In this document: positions 1 through 8,720 of the stretch, one piece after another
Position numbering within the stretch: position 1 is the stretch's first letter
Layout of the letters: each line of letters begins with the position of its first letter
Assembly: GCF_000382125.1 (NCBI RefSeq)
Contig: NZ_KB907551.1
Location: 1 to 64,000 of the forward strand
From: Eudoraea adriatica DSM 19308
Lineage (GTDB): Bacteria; Bacteroidota; Bacteroidia; Flavobacteriales; Flavobacteriaceae
Direction of reading: 5' to 3'
Length of the DNA stretch: 64,000 nt
Notes under the pieces: model-generated
Databases searched by the model: none
What the model was told of the DNA's origin: nothing
The model's input: only the letters and a program-made list of their open reading frames with translations
Translations under genes and position numbers: made by a program

Positions 1-512
1 AACTGATTAAAACCTTTTGAGCTGTTTTTAAACTTAAAATGTTTCCCTTGGGAGCTCATAACATCGAATACATCTTTGCTGATATCAACACCAAAGATTT
101 GATTATATTTAAACATAAGAAAATGTTTTTTGAAAGGACAATCTACTTTGCTTTCAACAACTTGAAATCGAGATCTAAAAGTCTCACAGAACTGAACGAA
201 ATTGAAGTAGAAAAAGAGAGGGGATTATCATTGTTGACGAGATCTCAGTCTCTACGGCTATATTAACCTTAATCCTCTCTTTTGTTCTTTCTAATTAATT
301 AATGAAATAAAGATATTACAAACTTAAGATGGCTATAATCCTCCAAAGGCGGACAGGTTCATCACGCCAAGGCGTGACGAAATCATAGCCAACACCTTAG
401 CGACAATTACCCCCTGCCCAGGAATTCAATTGAGAATTCAACAATCTAATGCAATAAATTTCGTTTATCAATTGATGCTATTTTTTGTGTTGAATAACTA
501 TTACTAATATTA
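1..512. other. Intergenic stretch without a convincing gene
   Basis: No convincing gene lies here. A 75-codon open frame at 39-266 has no recognisable domain, signal or composition. Positions 331-390 hold an imperfect palindrome, listed separately. The last ~60 bases before the gene at 513 are very AT-rich and probably contain its promoter, but no clear TAnnTTTG element was found. Confidence 0.5.
331..390. repeat. Imperfect palindrome (REP-like)
   Basis: GGCTAT (331-336) pairs with ATAGCC (385-390) and encloses a perfect inner hairpin, CACGCC-AA-GGCGTG (363-376). The flanks of the inner stem read TTCATC on the left and GACGAAA on the right. The same flanks recur in the palindrome at 1465-1521, so the two look like members of one repeat family rather than chance hairpins. 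Function unknown. Confidence 0.5.
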
Positions 513-1271
513 ATGAAAATCAATTTTATGAAAACAGCAAAAAAACGTTCAACGATTACACTAATGTTAATAGTGTTTTTCAGTTTAACATTTAACCATA
601 CTAAAGCTCAGTTAAAAACCCCAAGTTCGGTTTGGAAATATGAAAAAGGTACAGTAACTCTTATGGATGGAAATGAAATTGAAGGCTATATCTATATGGA
701 TATGATGAACCCTCAGCTATTTCAAAAAAGGGTTTACCTGATTGACGAGAAAACCTATGCGGCTTACAAAGCAGGGGAAGACGTACATAAAGACGCTGTG
801 GTTTATGATGCCAACGACTTGCAAAGTTTTACGCTTGAAAATGGTAAAAAATTCAAACAGGCAAAATATGCCAATCTATTTGCGAAAAGAAAGCAAGACC
901 GGATTCCTAAAAAGTTGATGCTTGAAGTTGCTACGGAAGGGGAGATTACCGTTTTTAAAAAATATCACCACACCCAGGGTATCGTTACTTCCCACTTACC
1001 TGACCGGACGAAGGTTAGTGATGCCAAATATGTTGAATGGCAGGAAAATAACTTTGAAATTCTTGCCCAAAAAGAAGGAGAGGAGGCAAAAAATATGTCT
1101 TCCTTCAATATAAAGAAGCTTGTCGGTGATAATAGAACCGTTTTAACCAATTATGCTAAAAATAAATATGGTTTTAGAGATCTTTTTATAAAAGGACCTG
1201 TCTTTGAATCCAGCTTCCAAATGGATACGGTAGAGGCTTTCACCAGCATGGTGGAAGATTATAATAAATAA
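513..1271 (+). CDS. Exported protein of unknown function
   Basis: A 252-residue protein that I do not recognise. Residues ~8-32 form a signal peptide: basic start (KTAKKRS), hydrophobic core (LMLIVFFSLTF) and a probable cleavage after THTKAQ-type sequence near residue 32. The mature part is charged and probably mixed alpha/beta, with no cysteine cluster or catalytic motif visible. A second ATG at 528 (MKTAKKRS) would give a more typical signal peptide start. The gene is monocistronic: a strong terminator follows 30 bases after the stop. A periplasmic or envelope role is inferred only from the signal peptide. Confidence 0.75.
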   Translation: MKINFMKTAKKRSTITLMLIVFFSLTFNHTKAQLKTPSSVWKYEKGTVTLMDGNEIEGYIYMDMMNPQLFQKRVYLIDEKTYAAYKAGEDVHKDAVVYDANDLQSFTLENGKKFKQAKYANLFAKRKQDRIPKKLMLEVATEGEITVFKKYHHTQGIVTSHLPDRTKVSDAKYVEWQENNFEILAQKEGEEAKNMSSFNIKKLVGDNRTVLTNYAKNKYGFRDLFIKGPVFESSFQMDTVEAFTSMVEDYNK

Positions 1272-1301
1272 ACAGAGTTAGAATTTATTACAAACTTTAG
1301 A

Positions 1302-1338
1302 AGAGAAGGCCAAAAAAGGTCTTCTCTTTTTGTTTTTT
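1302..1338 (+). terminator. Rho-independent terminator after the exported protein
   Basis: An AGAGAAGGCC/GGTCTTCTCT stem (one G-T wobble) with an A-rich loop is followed by TTTTTGTTTTTT. It sits 30 bases past the stop codon at 1271. Confidence 0.8.
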
Positions 1339-1464
1339 GAAAATGAGAAATTAAATTTAATCAGATTATCCTACCTTCTACCATTTCCTTGATTAACTTA
1401 TGTGAGGTTTTATATTCCTCGAAAACAATAACAAAACCATTAATAAAAATAGATAAAAAGCTGC

Positions 1465-1521
1465 TAACGAAGGGTATAGTTCATCCCGAGGACTCGGGAC
1501 GAAACCATACCCAAACCGTTA
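1465..1521. repeat. Imperfect palindrome related to 331-390
   Basis: Nested arms TAACG/CGTTA, GGGTAT/ATACCC and CCCGAG/CTCGGG make an almost complete cruciform. Like the element at 331-390 it has TTCATC left of the central stem and GACGAAA right of it, while the stem sequence itself differs. Conserved flanks with a varying stem suggest a dispersed repeat family. It lies between a terminator and a convergent small gene. Confidence 0.5.
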
Positions 1522-1529
1522 AAGTTCAA

Positions 1530-1577
1530 AAAAAAATAACCGGGCTATTCCTGACCAGGTCTGTTTTTACGTAGCCC
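1530..1577 (-). terminator. Probable terminator overlapping the small membrane ORF
   Basis: On the minus strand GGGCTA (1577-1572) pairs with TAGCCC (1547-1542), with a nested CCTG-GT-CAGG stem inside. The hairpin is followed by an eight-base T-run. The 3' arm contains the stop codon of the 35-codon ORF at 1545-1652, which fits a real short transcript. Confidence 0.5.
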
Positions 1578-1652
1578 GCTAAGAATAAGAACAATAACGC
1601 TTAGGGCGAAAATTATGGCCGTGATAGCTAGAAAGGATATAATTGGATTCAT
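1545..1652 (-). CDS. Possible 35-residue single-pass membrane protein
   Basis: A very short reading frame of 35 codons. It begins MNPIISFLAIT, continues as one uninterrupted hydrophobic helix to about residue 25, and ends with a basic tail (LRKNRPGQE). This matches the plan of small membrane proteins: short N-terminus, one helix, positive C-terminus on the cytoplasmic side. The stop codon sits in a terminator-like hairpin. No family was recognised, and at this length coding cannot be proven from sequence alone. The amidohydrolase gene upstream ends at 1896 on the same strand, leaving 243 bases between them. Confidence 0.4.
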   Translation of the reverse strand: MNPIISFLAITAIIFALSVIVLILSGLRKNRPGQE

Positions 1653-1895
1653 AAGTGAGGTGTATTTTTGATTGAAAGACAGTTCTTATAGCAGGGGCGT
1701 CATTTTTAGTATACTGTTAATTTAATCCCTGAACATGAATTTTAAGCATACAATTGTATATCCTGTTTTCCATAGTGTATAAAATGTACGAAAATCAAAG
1801 TTTTTCAGATGCCGGTTCATCTAAAATTGGTATCGCACAAGAAAGCACTGTTCAACTAAACCATTATACTGTTTAAATAAAGAGGCTGGCCAAAC

Positions 1896-3620
1896 CTATT
1901 CCCTGGTATAGACTACTTTTCCATCAAAAATGGTCATGGCTATCTCAGTATTTAAGAATTCCTCTTCCGCTACCGTCATCAGATCCTGGCTATAAATGGT
2001 AAAATCGGCTAGTTTGCCCACTGTAATAGAGCCTTTAATGTCTTCTTCAAAGGCGCCATAAGCAGCATCCAGGGTATAAGACCTGAGGGCCTGTTCCCTG
2101 GTCATTTTCTGCTCCGGTTCATAACCGCCTTCCGGTGTGCCTTTCAAGGTTTTTCTGCTAATACTGGCATACAAACTGGCTATAGGGTTCAAAGGTTCTA
2201 CAGGTACATCGGTACCATTTACAATGGGGATCCCACTTTGCAACAGGGCCTGCCACATATAAGCACCTTCTTTAATTCGTTGCTCACCCAAACGGTCTAT
2301 GGCCCAGGGCCTGTCTGAAGACAGGTGTACGGCCTGCATGGCAGGAATCACCCCTAAGCCGGCAAAGCGTGGAATATCATCCGGATGTAAATGTTGTGCA
2401 TGCTCAATTCTAAATCTGTGATCGCTTGCCTTATCCGCCAGTTCATCAAAAGCAATTTCATAGCGGTCTAGTATTTCCTTATTGGCCCTGTCCCCTATGG
2501 CATGAGAGCAAACCTGAAAACCATGTTGTAATCCGTTTAAAGCGGTTTCTTTAACAAAATCCATGGGCAGGGTTTCGTGACCAAAATGCCCGGGTCTGTC
2601 GGAATAGGATTCTAACAACCAGGCGCCGCGTGAGCCTAAAGCCCCATCACAGTTTAATTTTACGGACCGTATGGTTACCAAATGTTCGGGGTCTATCATT
2701 GGGCCTTTTTTATACCATTCATTAAGCAACGCTTTGTCAAAACCGGTAAGCATGGCGTATATACGGATTCTCATTTTATCTGCTGCCTTCATTTCTTCGT
2801 AAAGGGCAATATTCTTCCTCCCAATACCCGCATCGTGAAAGCCGGTAATGCCATTTCTGTGACAGGCGGCCACTGCCAATTCAAAAGCCTTGGCATCTTT
2901 TTCCGGGGTATTTTCGGGAATATGTTTGGTGATCAGACCCTGGGCGCGTTCATTAAAAATACCCGTAGGCCGGCCAAAGTCATCCCGCATAACTTCGCCG
3001 CCCTTTACATCAAACTTGTCTATTCCGTCTTTGGGCAAAATCTGCACCCCGGCAAGCTCCATAGCGGCCGCATTGGCAAAACCGGCATGGCCACTGGCAT
3101 GGCTCAGGTATACCGGATTCTCAGGAGAAACCTCACTAAGCCTGTAATGCGTTTGAAAGCCACTTACGGTATCGGACGGCATATCTGTCCACTTGCTTTG
3201 ATGCCATCCCCTTCCGGTAATCCATTCCCCGGGTTCGGCTTCTTCAACTGCTGCAGCTACGGCATCAATTATTTCCTGATAGCTGGTGGTATTGATGAGG
3301 TCCAGGTTTAGTTCGTTATATCCCAATCCCATAAAATGCCCGTGACCTTCTATTAAGCCGGGGGTCATGGTTTTGCCTTTTAAATCTATTACTTGTGTTT
3401 GGTCGTTTTTATATTGCTGCGCATCTTCAAGGCTGCCTGCAAAAAGGATCTTATTGTCTTTTGTAGCTACCGCTTCAACGGTTGCCTGTGTTGTGTCAAC
3501 CGTATAGATTGGACCCCCGTAAATGAGCAGGGTAGCGGCTTCTTTATTTGGGCTTCTGCAGGAAGTAAAAATCAGGGTGAGTAATGTAAAGCTCCAGAAA
3601 GCAGCATTTTTAAATCTCAT
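1896..3620 (-). CDS. Amidohydrolase family 3 lipoprotein (YtcJ-like)
   Basis: A 574-residue metal-dependent hydrolase of the amidohydrolase superfamily, exported as a lipoprotein. The N-terminus is a lipoprotein signal peptide with lipobox FTSC (Cys ~21). Composite beta-domain segments at ~30-85 and at the C-terminus (GKLADFTIYSQD) flank the TIM barrel. Metal ligands visible are EGHGH (~91-95), SHAIGDRAN and the EHAQHLHPDD segment. Length fits the YtcJ/exoenzyme-regulatory group (~550-600). The substrate is unknown; family members cleave amide or related bonds. It stands alone, with a terminator and a tRNA-like remnant upstream and 240 mostly empty bases downstream. Confidence 0.85.
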   Translation of the reverse strand: MRFKNAAFWSFTLLTLIFTSCRSPNKEAATLLIYGGPIYTVDTTQATVEAVATKDNKILFAGSLEDAQQYKNDQTQVIDLKGKTMTPGLIEGHGHFMGLGYNELNLDLINTTSYQEIIDAVAAAVEEAEPGEWITGRGWHQSKWTDMPSDTVSGFQTHYRLSEVSPENPVYLSHASGHAGFANAAAMELAGVQILPKDGIDKFDVKGGEVMRDDFGRPTGIFNERAQGLITKHIPENTPEKDAKAFELAVAACHRNGITGFHDAGIGRKNIALYEEMKAADKMRIRIYAMLTGFDKALLNEWYKKGPMIDPEHLVTIRSVKLNCDGALGSRGAWLLESYSDRPGHFGHETLPMDFVKETALNGLQHGFQVCSHAIGDRANKEILDRYEIAFDELADKASDHRFRIEHAQHLHPDDIPRFAGLGVIPAMQAVHLSSDRPWAIDRLGEQRIKEGAYMWQALLQSGIPIVNGTDVPVEPLNPIASLYASISRKTLKGTPEGGYEPEQKMTREQALRSYTLDAAYGAFEEDIKGSITVGKLADFTIYSQDLMTVAEEEFLNTEIAMTIFDGKVVYTRE

Positions 3621-3760
3621 AGGTGTTGGTTTTTAAAAACCCAAATTTACTGCTTTCTTAGGTAAATGTGCACCGGGGTTAGAACTTAAAAAAGAGGTAA
3701 ACAGGTCATTGCCTTAAAATGAGCTTTAAACCAGTGTACCCGTACAAAACAAATAAGAAA

Positions 3761-3797
3761 AATCCGCAACCATCTTTTTATCGTTGTATTACGGATT
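3761..3797 (-). terminator. Rho-independent terminator of the TonB receptor-phytase operon
   Basis: On the minus strand AATCCG and CAAC pair with GTTG and CGGATT, with a small internal bulge. The hairpin is followed by TTTTTC. It lies directly after the tRNA-like fragment at 3803-3831 and 56 bases past the phytase stop. Confidence 0.6.
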
Positions 3798-3802
3798 CTT
3801 AT

Positions 3803-3831
3803 TGTGGACCCACCTGAGCTCGAATCAGGGA
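3803..3831 (-). other. tRNA 3'-end fragment (T-arm plus acceptor strand), possible att remnant
   Basis: On the minus strand this reads as the 3' end of a tRNA: T-stem CCTGA/TCAGG around loop TTCGAGC, then acceptor strand TGGGTCC-ACA. No D-arm or anticodon arm lies 5' of it; the phytase gene is there instead. The fragment at 27519-27548 is nearly the same, with the T-stem pair changed on both sides (CCTGG/CCAGG). From memory it resembles the 3' half of flavobacterial tRNA-Met(CAT). Such fragments are left where integrases use tRNA 3' ends as attachment sites. Confidence 0.55.
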
Positions 3832-3852
3832 GGCTAACTTATTGATATCCAA

Positions 3853-4875
3853 CTACTTGTCTGCAAGGCCCAGTTTTTGCAAATCAAAAAAGTGGTAAGT
3901 TTTATCATTGCTCATCGCCACAAAAAGCCCGGTTGAGAAGGTTGGGCTTAGCGCAGTAGTAATGACATCACAACCATCCGTATCGCTGGTACCCAGGTTA
4001 ACAGCCTTCACAAAACGATTATCGGTGGCAGAAAAAACATTGAATTGTCCCCTTTGCTGATCCGATACGATCAGGAAACCTTCCCCTCCTACATCCTTTG
4101 CAATGGCAATACCCTCAATATCTGAGCGGAAATATTCCCTACCAAAGCAACTGAGTTCCTCATCACCCATGGAAGGTTCGGCATGGTACTTCCTGATACA
4201 TACCCCTTCATCTGCGTAATAGACCAGGCTGGCTGCATCATCCACGGCAATGGCTTCAATTTCCTTTTCTCCGCTGAAACGACCAAACTTACGCACAAGG
4301 CTTAATCCAAACTGCCCGTTAAAAGACAACAGCTGGTATTGATATAGGTAGTTATCCTCAGGGCCGGTTTTTCTACTTACAATTACATATACCTTGTTAT
4401 CTAAGGGCGACTTATAAACAGCTATCCCCATTGGCAGGCGCTTAACTAATTCCGCTTCATCTTCAAAAACCTTCAAACCACCCCCATCCAGTGGCAGCAT
4501 TTCAGGCACGGAATAGATCCTCAACTGTTGTTGTTCCCGCTCTGTCACCACCAGGATATCGGCGGTAGTTGAATCATTCAGCCGAACCTGGTATTCTATA
4601 TCTATATTGTTGGGCCTTTTGATATTGCGAAGGGTTTTTTCCTCTATAATTTCCCCTTGGAGGTTGAAGGCATAGACAGCCCCATCTGTATCCTTATCCG
4701 TTCCAAATACGATACTTTCGGAAGGATTTTTAGGATTCACCCAGATGGCCGGGTCGTCTGAGTCGTAGGTCGTTTTCTCCGAAATAACGTCCGCCGGTAT
4801 AACTGTCAGCCTTGAGATACATGAGGACAACAATATACCAAGAGCCAGTATTGCAAACCATACTGATATAGACAT
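3853..4875 (-). CDS. Beta-propeller phytase, lipoprotein
   Basis: A Ca-dependent beta-propeller phytase (myo-inositol hexakisphosphate phosphohydrolase) of ~340 residues. Family hallmarks are the DSDDPAIWVNP strand near the mature N-terminus, the KRPNNIDIEY segment, GEKEIEAIAVDD and SDIEGIAIA, and the closing TDGCD region. An open frame extends upstream to 4944, but the start at 4875 (MSISVWFAILALGILLSSC) gives a clean lipoprotein signal peptide and avoids overlap with the receptor gene; I prefer it. It lies 49 bases downstream of the TonB-dependent receptor, so both are probably co-transcribed. It likely acts at the cell surface or in the periplasm to release phosphate from phytate. Confidence 0.85.
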   Translation of the reverse strand: MSISVWFAILALGILLSSCISRLTVIPADVISEKTTYDSDDPAIWVNPKNPSESIVFGTDKDTDGAVYAFNLQGEIIEEKTLRNIKRPNNIDIEYQVRLNDSTTADILVVTEREQQQLRIYSVPEMLPLDGGGLKVFEDEAELVKRLPMGIAVYKSPLDNKVYVIVSRKTGPEDNYLYQYQLLSFNGQFGLSLVRKFGRFSGEKEIEAIAVDDAASLVYYADEGVCIRKYHAEPSMGDEELSCFGREYFRSDIEGIAIAKDVGGEGFLIVSDQQRGQFNVFSATDNRFVKAVNLGTSDTDGCDVITTALSPTFSTGLFVAMSNDKTYHFFDLQKLGLADK

Positions 4876-4924
4876 ATCCGTCCTTGACGGTCGGTTTTCA
4901 AGACAGTTATTATGATTGGTTATT

Positions 4925-7774
4925 CTAATTTTGGAAGAGGTCATATTTCAATCCGACAGCCAGTTTACGTCCATAGAATTCCAATTGTTGAGATCTTTCG
5001 CTTATTCCCTGATAGAAACGAAGCGGCTGATCTGTGATATTGAGCAGATCCACATATACCCTGAGGTTTGGATTTATAGTTACTGTGGCGTTGAAATCGA
5101 GGAATAGTTGCTCATCATAATAACGGTCCTGAAAGGCATTCCCTCCTATTTCATCTACATAGGCATCAGAATAATTCAGAGATAGTCTGGCTGTAAACCG
5201 GTTGACAGCATAACCAAGCGATGCATTGAACATGTTGGGAGCCGTATTGGGTAGGTCGAGGTCATCCCGCTCTTCCCCATCTTCGTTTCGAATACCGTTT
5301 GCACTGGAAGTAAGATAGGTGTAATTGAGATAAACGCTGAAATTCTTCAAAAAACCAGGCAGGAAGGTAAGCTGCTGCTGATACGCCACTTCCAATCCAA
5401 AGATTGATGCATCATCGCCATTTAAAGGCTGAAAGATAGTAAATCCTTCCGTCCCGGGGCCTAATGAGTCATCGGTTGTCTCTGTTTGAAAGACATAAAT
5501 AAAATCATTGATGTTTTTGTAAAAGACACCTCCTGATACCAGGCCGACACCGGTAAGGTAGTGTTCGGCCATGAGGTCAAAGTTCATTGATGTAGTGGGA
5601 TCCAAATTTGGATTGCCGAGAAAGATTTCTTCATCGCCGCTAACAACGTCAACAGATGGCACAAGGTCTACATAATTGGGCCTGGCAAGGGTGTTGGTCC
5701 AGGCAAATCGCAAAATGGTGCGGTCCGAAAGATCATATTTAAGGTGAACACCTGGTAGTACGTTGGTGTATGAGTTGTTATCGGTGATTTCGCCAACCAC
5801 GTTCTCCTCTTCCTCGATCTGGTTTCCTGTTGCAGTGATGTCTGTAGCTTCCACTCTGAGACCCAGCAATATCCTGAAACGATCAGACAACTTCTGATCT
5901 GCCTGCACATATCCGGCATAAACATCCTCTTTCACATCGAAGTTTGCCCGCAGGAATTCATCCGGAACGGGTTCCCCATTAACGAGGTTTAGTTTACCTA
6001 GCCAAACCTGATCGGCAAATAAACCGGCCTGATACTGACTGCCAGCCAGAAAATCAGGGTCTGAAATATCGACCACGGGAACATCGGTCAGGGTTGGGAA
6101 ATCACTTTCCAGGTCAAATTCAAAGAAGTCGTTGTCCCGTATTTTATTTTTAAACCGGCCTCTTACGCCAAAACGGATGTTGCCATCACCCTTGTTGAAG
6201 AAATCGGCAGGCAATTCGAAGTTCGCAAAAACGTTAATGTCCTCCTCTTCTGTATATTGGTTCTCTTCCGTTATTTCACCATATTCAAAGCTTGCCAGAT
6301 CGTCAAAATCATCCGGATTTTCAGGGATGAAGTTTGGAAACTCCGGATCGGTGTTGTCATTCAGAACACTGTATTCATTTTCATATTCGGCGTATCGCTC
6401 ATTGAGGCGCTCCTCCGAGGCTTTCGCATAGGAGGCAAGCCAATCGAACTTGAGCTTCCCAAAGAGGTGGTTGCCTCCCAGGGTATAATTCTGCAGCCGC
6501 TGATCTTCCAATCGGCGGTTTTTATTTCTACTGTTGTCGATCCCACCTTTTGTCTGCCTTTTAATTTCGGCTGGGAAGCGTACGAGATTACCGTTTTCTA
6601 CAGTGAAATCTTCAGAGCCGATGTCTTCTCCGTCCAGTATTTCCTGTTCCAGTCTATAGCGATTCTCCCTGTCGTCACGCCAGGTATACATAGTTTTCAG
6701 GAAGAGGTTGTTATTGGCATTAATCTGGTAGTCGAAATTAGCTGAAAAACTACGTCGTACCCGCTGAATCAGGTATGTGCGATTCTCAAAGGTCTTGGTG
6801 TAGGGGTTGACACTTACTTCTTCAAGTATAGGATCCCCGTCTGGATCATCCACCCCGGTATTGAATTCAAATTCATCTTCCCACTCGGCTTCGATATTAT
6901 CAGAGCCAAATTCCGTATCCATAATAGTGGCTGCTACCATCCAGCCAAACTTGCCATCCTTGGTCCGGTCACCTACGAGGAAAGAACCATTTAGAATCCG
7001 GGTATTGGTAACAAAGTTTATCCCGGAGCCAACAGTAGCTGCCAATCTGAAACCCTGGGGAGCGGTACGCGTAATCAGGTTGATAGAGCCACCCAAAGCA
7101 TCCGCATCCATATCGGGGGTAACGGCCTTGTTAACCTCTATGGTCTGGATCATATCTGAAGGAATCAGGTCCATCTGGATATTCCTGTTGTCTCCCTCTG
7201 CCGAAGGGATCCTGCTTCCATTGAGGGTTACAGAGTTCAGTTGCGGAGAAAGCCCTCTTACGATCACATTTCTGGCCTCACCCTGGTCAACCTGCATGGT
7301 AATACCGGGAATTCGTTTTACCGCATCTCCTATATTGGCATCCGGAAATTTCCCTATCTGATCAGTGGAGACTACGTTAGTAATATTGAGATTGGTCTTT
7401 TGGGTATTCAGCGCCCTGGCCTGACCTCCCAGACTATAACCCAGTACCTCTGCGCCTTCCAATTCAACACTTTGGGAGATAAGTGTAATAGAAATCGTTG
7501 CCGTTTCGTTTGAAGTAACGGTTATTTCTTCCTCTACCTCCCCGTATCCTATATATGTAATACGGATTGTATAAGCCCCTTCCGGCACATTAACAAAGGT
7601 AAACCGGCCATCAAAATCTGAAATGGCGCCTCTGTTAAGAGATTCTATTATAATATTGGCCCCGGGTAATAGTAACCCATTTTGGTCTGAAATGTTTCCG
7701 GCAATATTGCCGTTCTGTGCTTGTGCTGCCAAGAAGCCAAAAAGGCCCATGGCAAAGAAGAGGAAGTTTTTCAT
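4925..7774 (-). CDS. TonB-dependent outer-membrane receptor linked to phytase
   Basis: A ~949-residue outer-membrane transporter. Order of parts: signal peptide (MKNFLFFAMGLFGFLAAQAQ), a carboxypeptidase-regulatory-like beta-sandwich (~residues 22-105, GNISDQNGLLLPGANI), plug domain (KFPDANIGDAVKRIPGI, VIVRGLSPQLNSVTLNG) and a 22-strand-type barrel ending YDLFQN with a terminal aromatic near the end. The open frame reaches 7801, but the ATG at 7774 starts the signal peptide. It is not a SusC-type protein: no SusD gene is adjacent. Its partner is the phytase gene immediately downstream, so the likely cargo is phytate or a product of phytate. A Pho-like motif lies 66 bases upstream. Confidence 0.9.
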   Translation of the reverse strand: MKNFLFFAMGLFGFLAAQAQNGNIAGNISDQNGLLLPGANIIIESLNRGAISDFDGRFTFVNVPEGAYTIRITYIGYGEVEEEITVTSNETATISITLISQSVELEGAEVLGYSLGGQARALNTQKTNLNITNVVSTDQIGKFPDANIGDAVKRIPGITMQVDQGEARNVIVRGLSPQLNSVTLNGSRIPSAEGDNRNIQMDLIPSDMIQTIEVNKAVTPDMDADALGGSINLITRTAPQGFRLAATVGSGINFVTNTRILNGSFLVGDRTKDGKFGWMVAATIMDTEFGSDNIEAEWEDEFEFNTGVDDPDGDPILEEVSVNPYTKTFENRTYLIQRVRRSFSANFDYQINANNNLFLKTMYTWRDDRENRYRLEQEILDGEDIGSEDFTVENGNLVRFPAEIKRQTKGGIDNSRNKNRRLEDQRLQNYTLGGNHLFGKLKFDWLASYAKASEERLNERYAEYENEYSVLNDNTDPEFPNFIPENPDDFDDLASFEYGEITEENQYTEEEDINVFANFELPADFFNKGDGNIRFGVRGRFKNKIRDNDFFEFDLESDFPTLTDVPVVDISDPDFLAGSQYQAGLFADQVWLGKLNLVNGEPVPDEFLRANFDVKEDVYAGYVQADQKLSDRFRILLGLRVEATDITATGNQIEEEENVVGEITDNNSYTNVLPGVHLKYDLSDRTILRFAWTNTLARPNYVDLVPSVDVVSGDEEIFLGNPNLDPTTSMNFDLMAEHYLTGVGLVSGGVFYKNINDFIYVFQTETTDDSLGPGTEGFTIFQPLNGDDASIFGLEVAYQQQLTFLPGFLKNFSVYLNYTYLTSSANGIRNEDGEERDDLDLPNTAPNMFNASLGYAVNRFTARLSLNYSDAYVDEIGGNAFQDRYYDEQLFLDFNATVTINPNLRVYVDLLNITDQPLRFYQGISERSQQLEFYGRKLAVGLKYDLFQN

Positions 7775-7801
7775 TTGGTACAGGTTGTTGTTATGAAACA
7801 A

Positions 7802-8331
7802 AATAAAAACATCCCTCTGTAAAAGAGGTTTATTAAAGATGAAGCTTAGTTTAAGTTATATGTAGTGAAGGCTGATATTAATACTACCGTAAAGTTGCGC
7901 TAAACTTATAGATACAAAAGAAAACCCAAAACCGAAGCTAAAATCAATATCCAAAAAGAAAGGATCGAGAAAATACACTGCACCTGTGGTTAATGGTCGG
8001 GTTCAGAAAGCCGGTGGTGTTTGAAAATTGATTTATATTAGAAAAGAGTAAATATGCTTTCATAAAACTAATCAACTTTATAATGGTTCATTTTGAAATA
8101 ATTACCTGTGATTAACTACAAAGCTTAATAATGCCAATTATTTTTTCATTGGACAAGGATCTAAGAATTCTAAATGAAATTTTTATTGATAAAGAATTTA
8201 TTTGAATTGAAATAGACAATGGTTTTGATTGCGTAGACATGCTCAAAGATGTCCAGATTGCCATCAATTTCTTTCTGCTATTAGCGGTTCCTCACTACGT
8301 TGGATGCTCTAAATCAAATACTAGAACAAAA
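7802..8331. other. Intergenic stretch; receptor promoter region
   Basis: No gene is supported here. The first ~100 bases form the upstream region of the TonB receptor and contain the Pho-like motif at 7840-7855. The remainder (7900-8331) is AT-rich, with stop codons in all frames and no repeat or hairpin of note before the terminator at 8334. Confidence 0.55.
7840..7855 (-). promoter_or_regulatory. Candidate Pho operator of the receptor-phytase operon
   Basis: Read toward the gene this is CTTAAACTAAGCTTCA. It matches 12 of 16 positions of the motif upstream of the PhoD gene (CTTAAATCAAAGTTCA). It ends 66 bases before the receptor start, close to the 69 and 67 bases seen before PhoD and PHO4. 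It is the weaker kind of match; function is inferred. Confidence 0.35.
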
Positions 8332-8333
8332 AA

Positions 8334-8354
8334 AGTCCTGAATTTCATCAGGAC
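8334..8354 (-). terminator. Rho-independent terminator
   Basis: A perfect AGTCCTGA/TCAGGACT stem with A-runs on one side and T-runs on the other; it can act in both directions. It follows the small exported protein gene that ends at 8377. Confidence 0.8.
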
Positions 8355-8376
8355 TTTTCTATAAGACAACAGGGTT

Positions 8377-8715
8377 TTATGCCTTAACCCTCACAGGTAA
8401 CTTATACATTTTACCTAGTATAACATCTTCCAATTCAACTTTCTGGTAGTTGAGCTTACTTTTTACAAATGATTCCAAATTTGAATCCACTGTTTCTACG
8501 GAAATGACCACAATTTCCTTTTCACTGTTCACAGTAAATAGTACTGTAGCTGTTAATTCTTTAGCCTTGCCAAAAGCTAAGTTGTTATCCTTTAAACGCT
8601 CCCATATCTGGGTTGAAAGGCTCTTTTGAGGATCTGTTTTGTCCAAATCATTTGCAAAAAGATTCCCCGAAACTACCAGCAATGCAGCTGCTAAAATTAA
8701 TCTGAATTTTCTCAT
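8377..8715 (-). CDS. Small exported protein of unknown function
   Basis: A 112-residue protein with a classical signal peptide (MRKFRLILAAALLVVSGNLFA, cleavage near residue 21). The mature ~90 residues contain a strand-rich segment (LTATVLFTVNSEKEIVVISVETV) and a KLPVRVKA end. The pattern of a conserved strand pair followed by a short helix is reminiscent of small flavobacterial periplasmic proteins with a TonB-C-like fold, but this is only an impression. It is monocistronic, with its own terminator downstream. An 11-base tandem repeat sits directly upstream of the start. Confidence 0.75.
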   Translation of the reverse strand: MRKFRLILAAALLVVSGNLFANDLDKTDPQKSLSTQIWERLKDNNLAFGKAKELTATVLFTVNSEKEIVVISVETVDSNLESFVKSKLNYQKVELEDVILGKMYKLPVRVKA

Positions 8716-8720
8716 GACTT

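Noticed and set aside
39-266. 75-codon open frame on the plus strand near the window start
   Set aside because: No signal, domain or plausible composition, and no promoter or terminator; probably chance.
1389-1574. 61-codon plus-strand frame
   Set aside because: It reads through the palindrome at 1465-1521 and overlaps the more plausible membrane ORF on the other strand.
2682-3311. 209-codon plus-strand frame
   Set aside because: It is antisense to the amidohydrolase, whose motifs are clear; no separate family features.
6257-6745. 162-codon frame antisense to the TonB-dependent receptor
   Set aside because: Shadow of the receptor's barrel; hydrophobic patches arise from antisense of strand codons.
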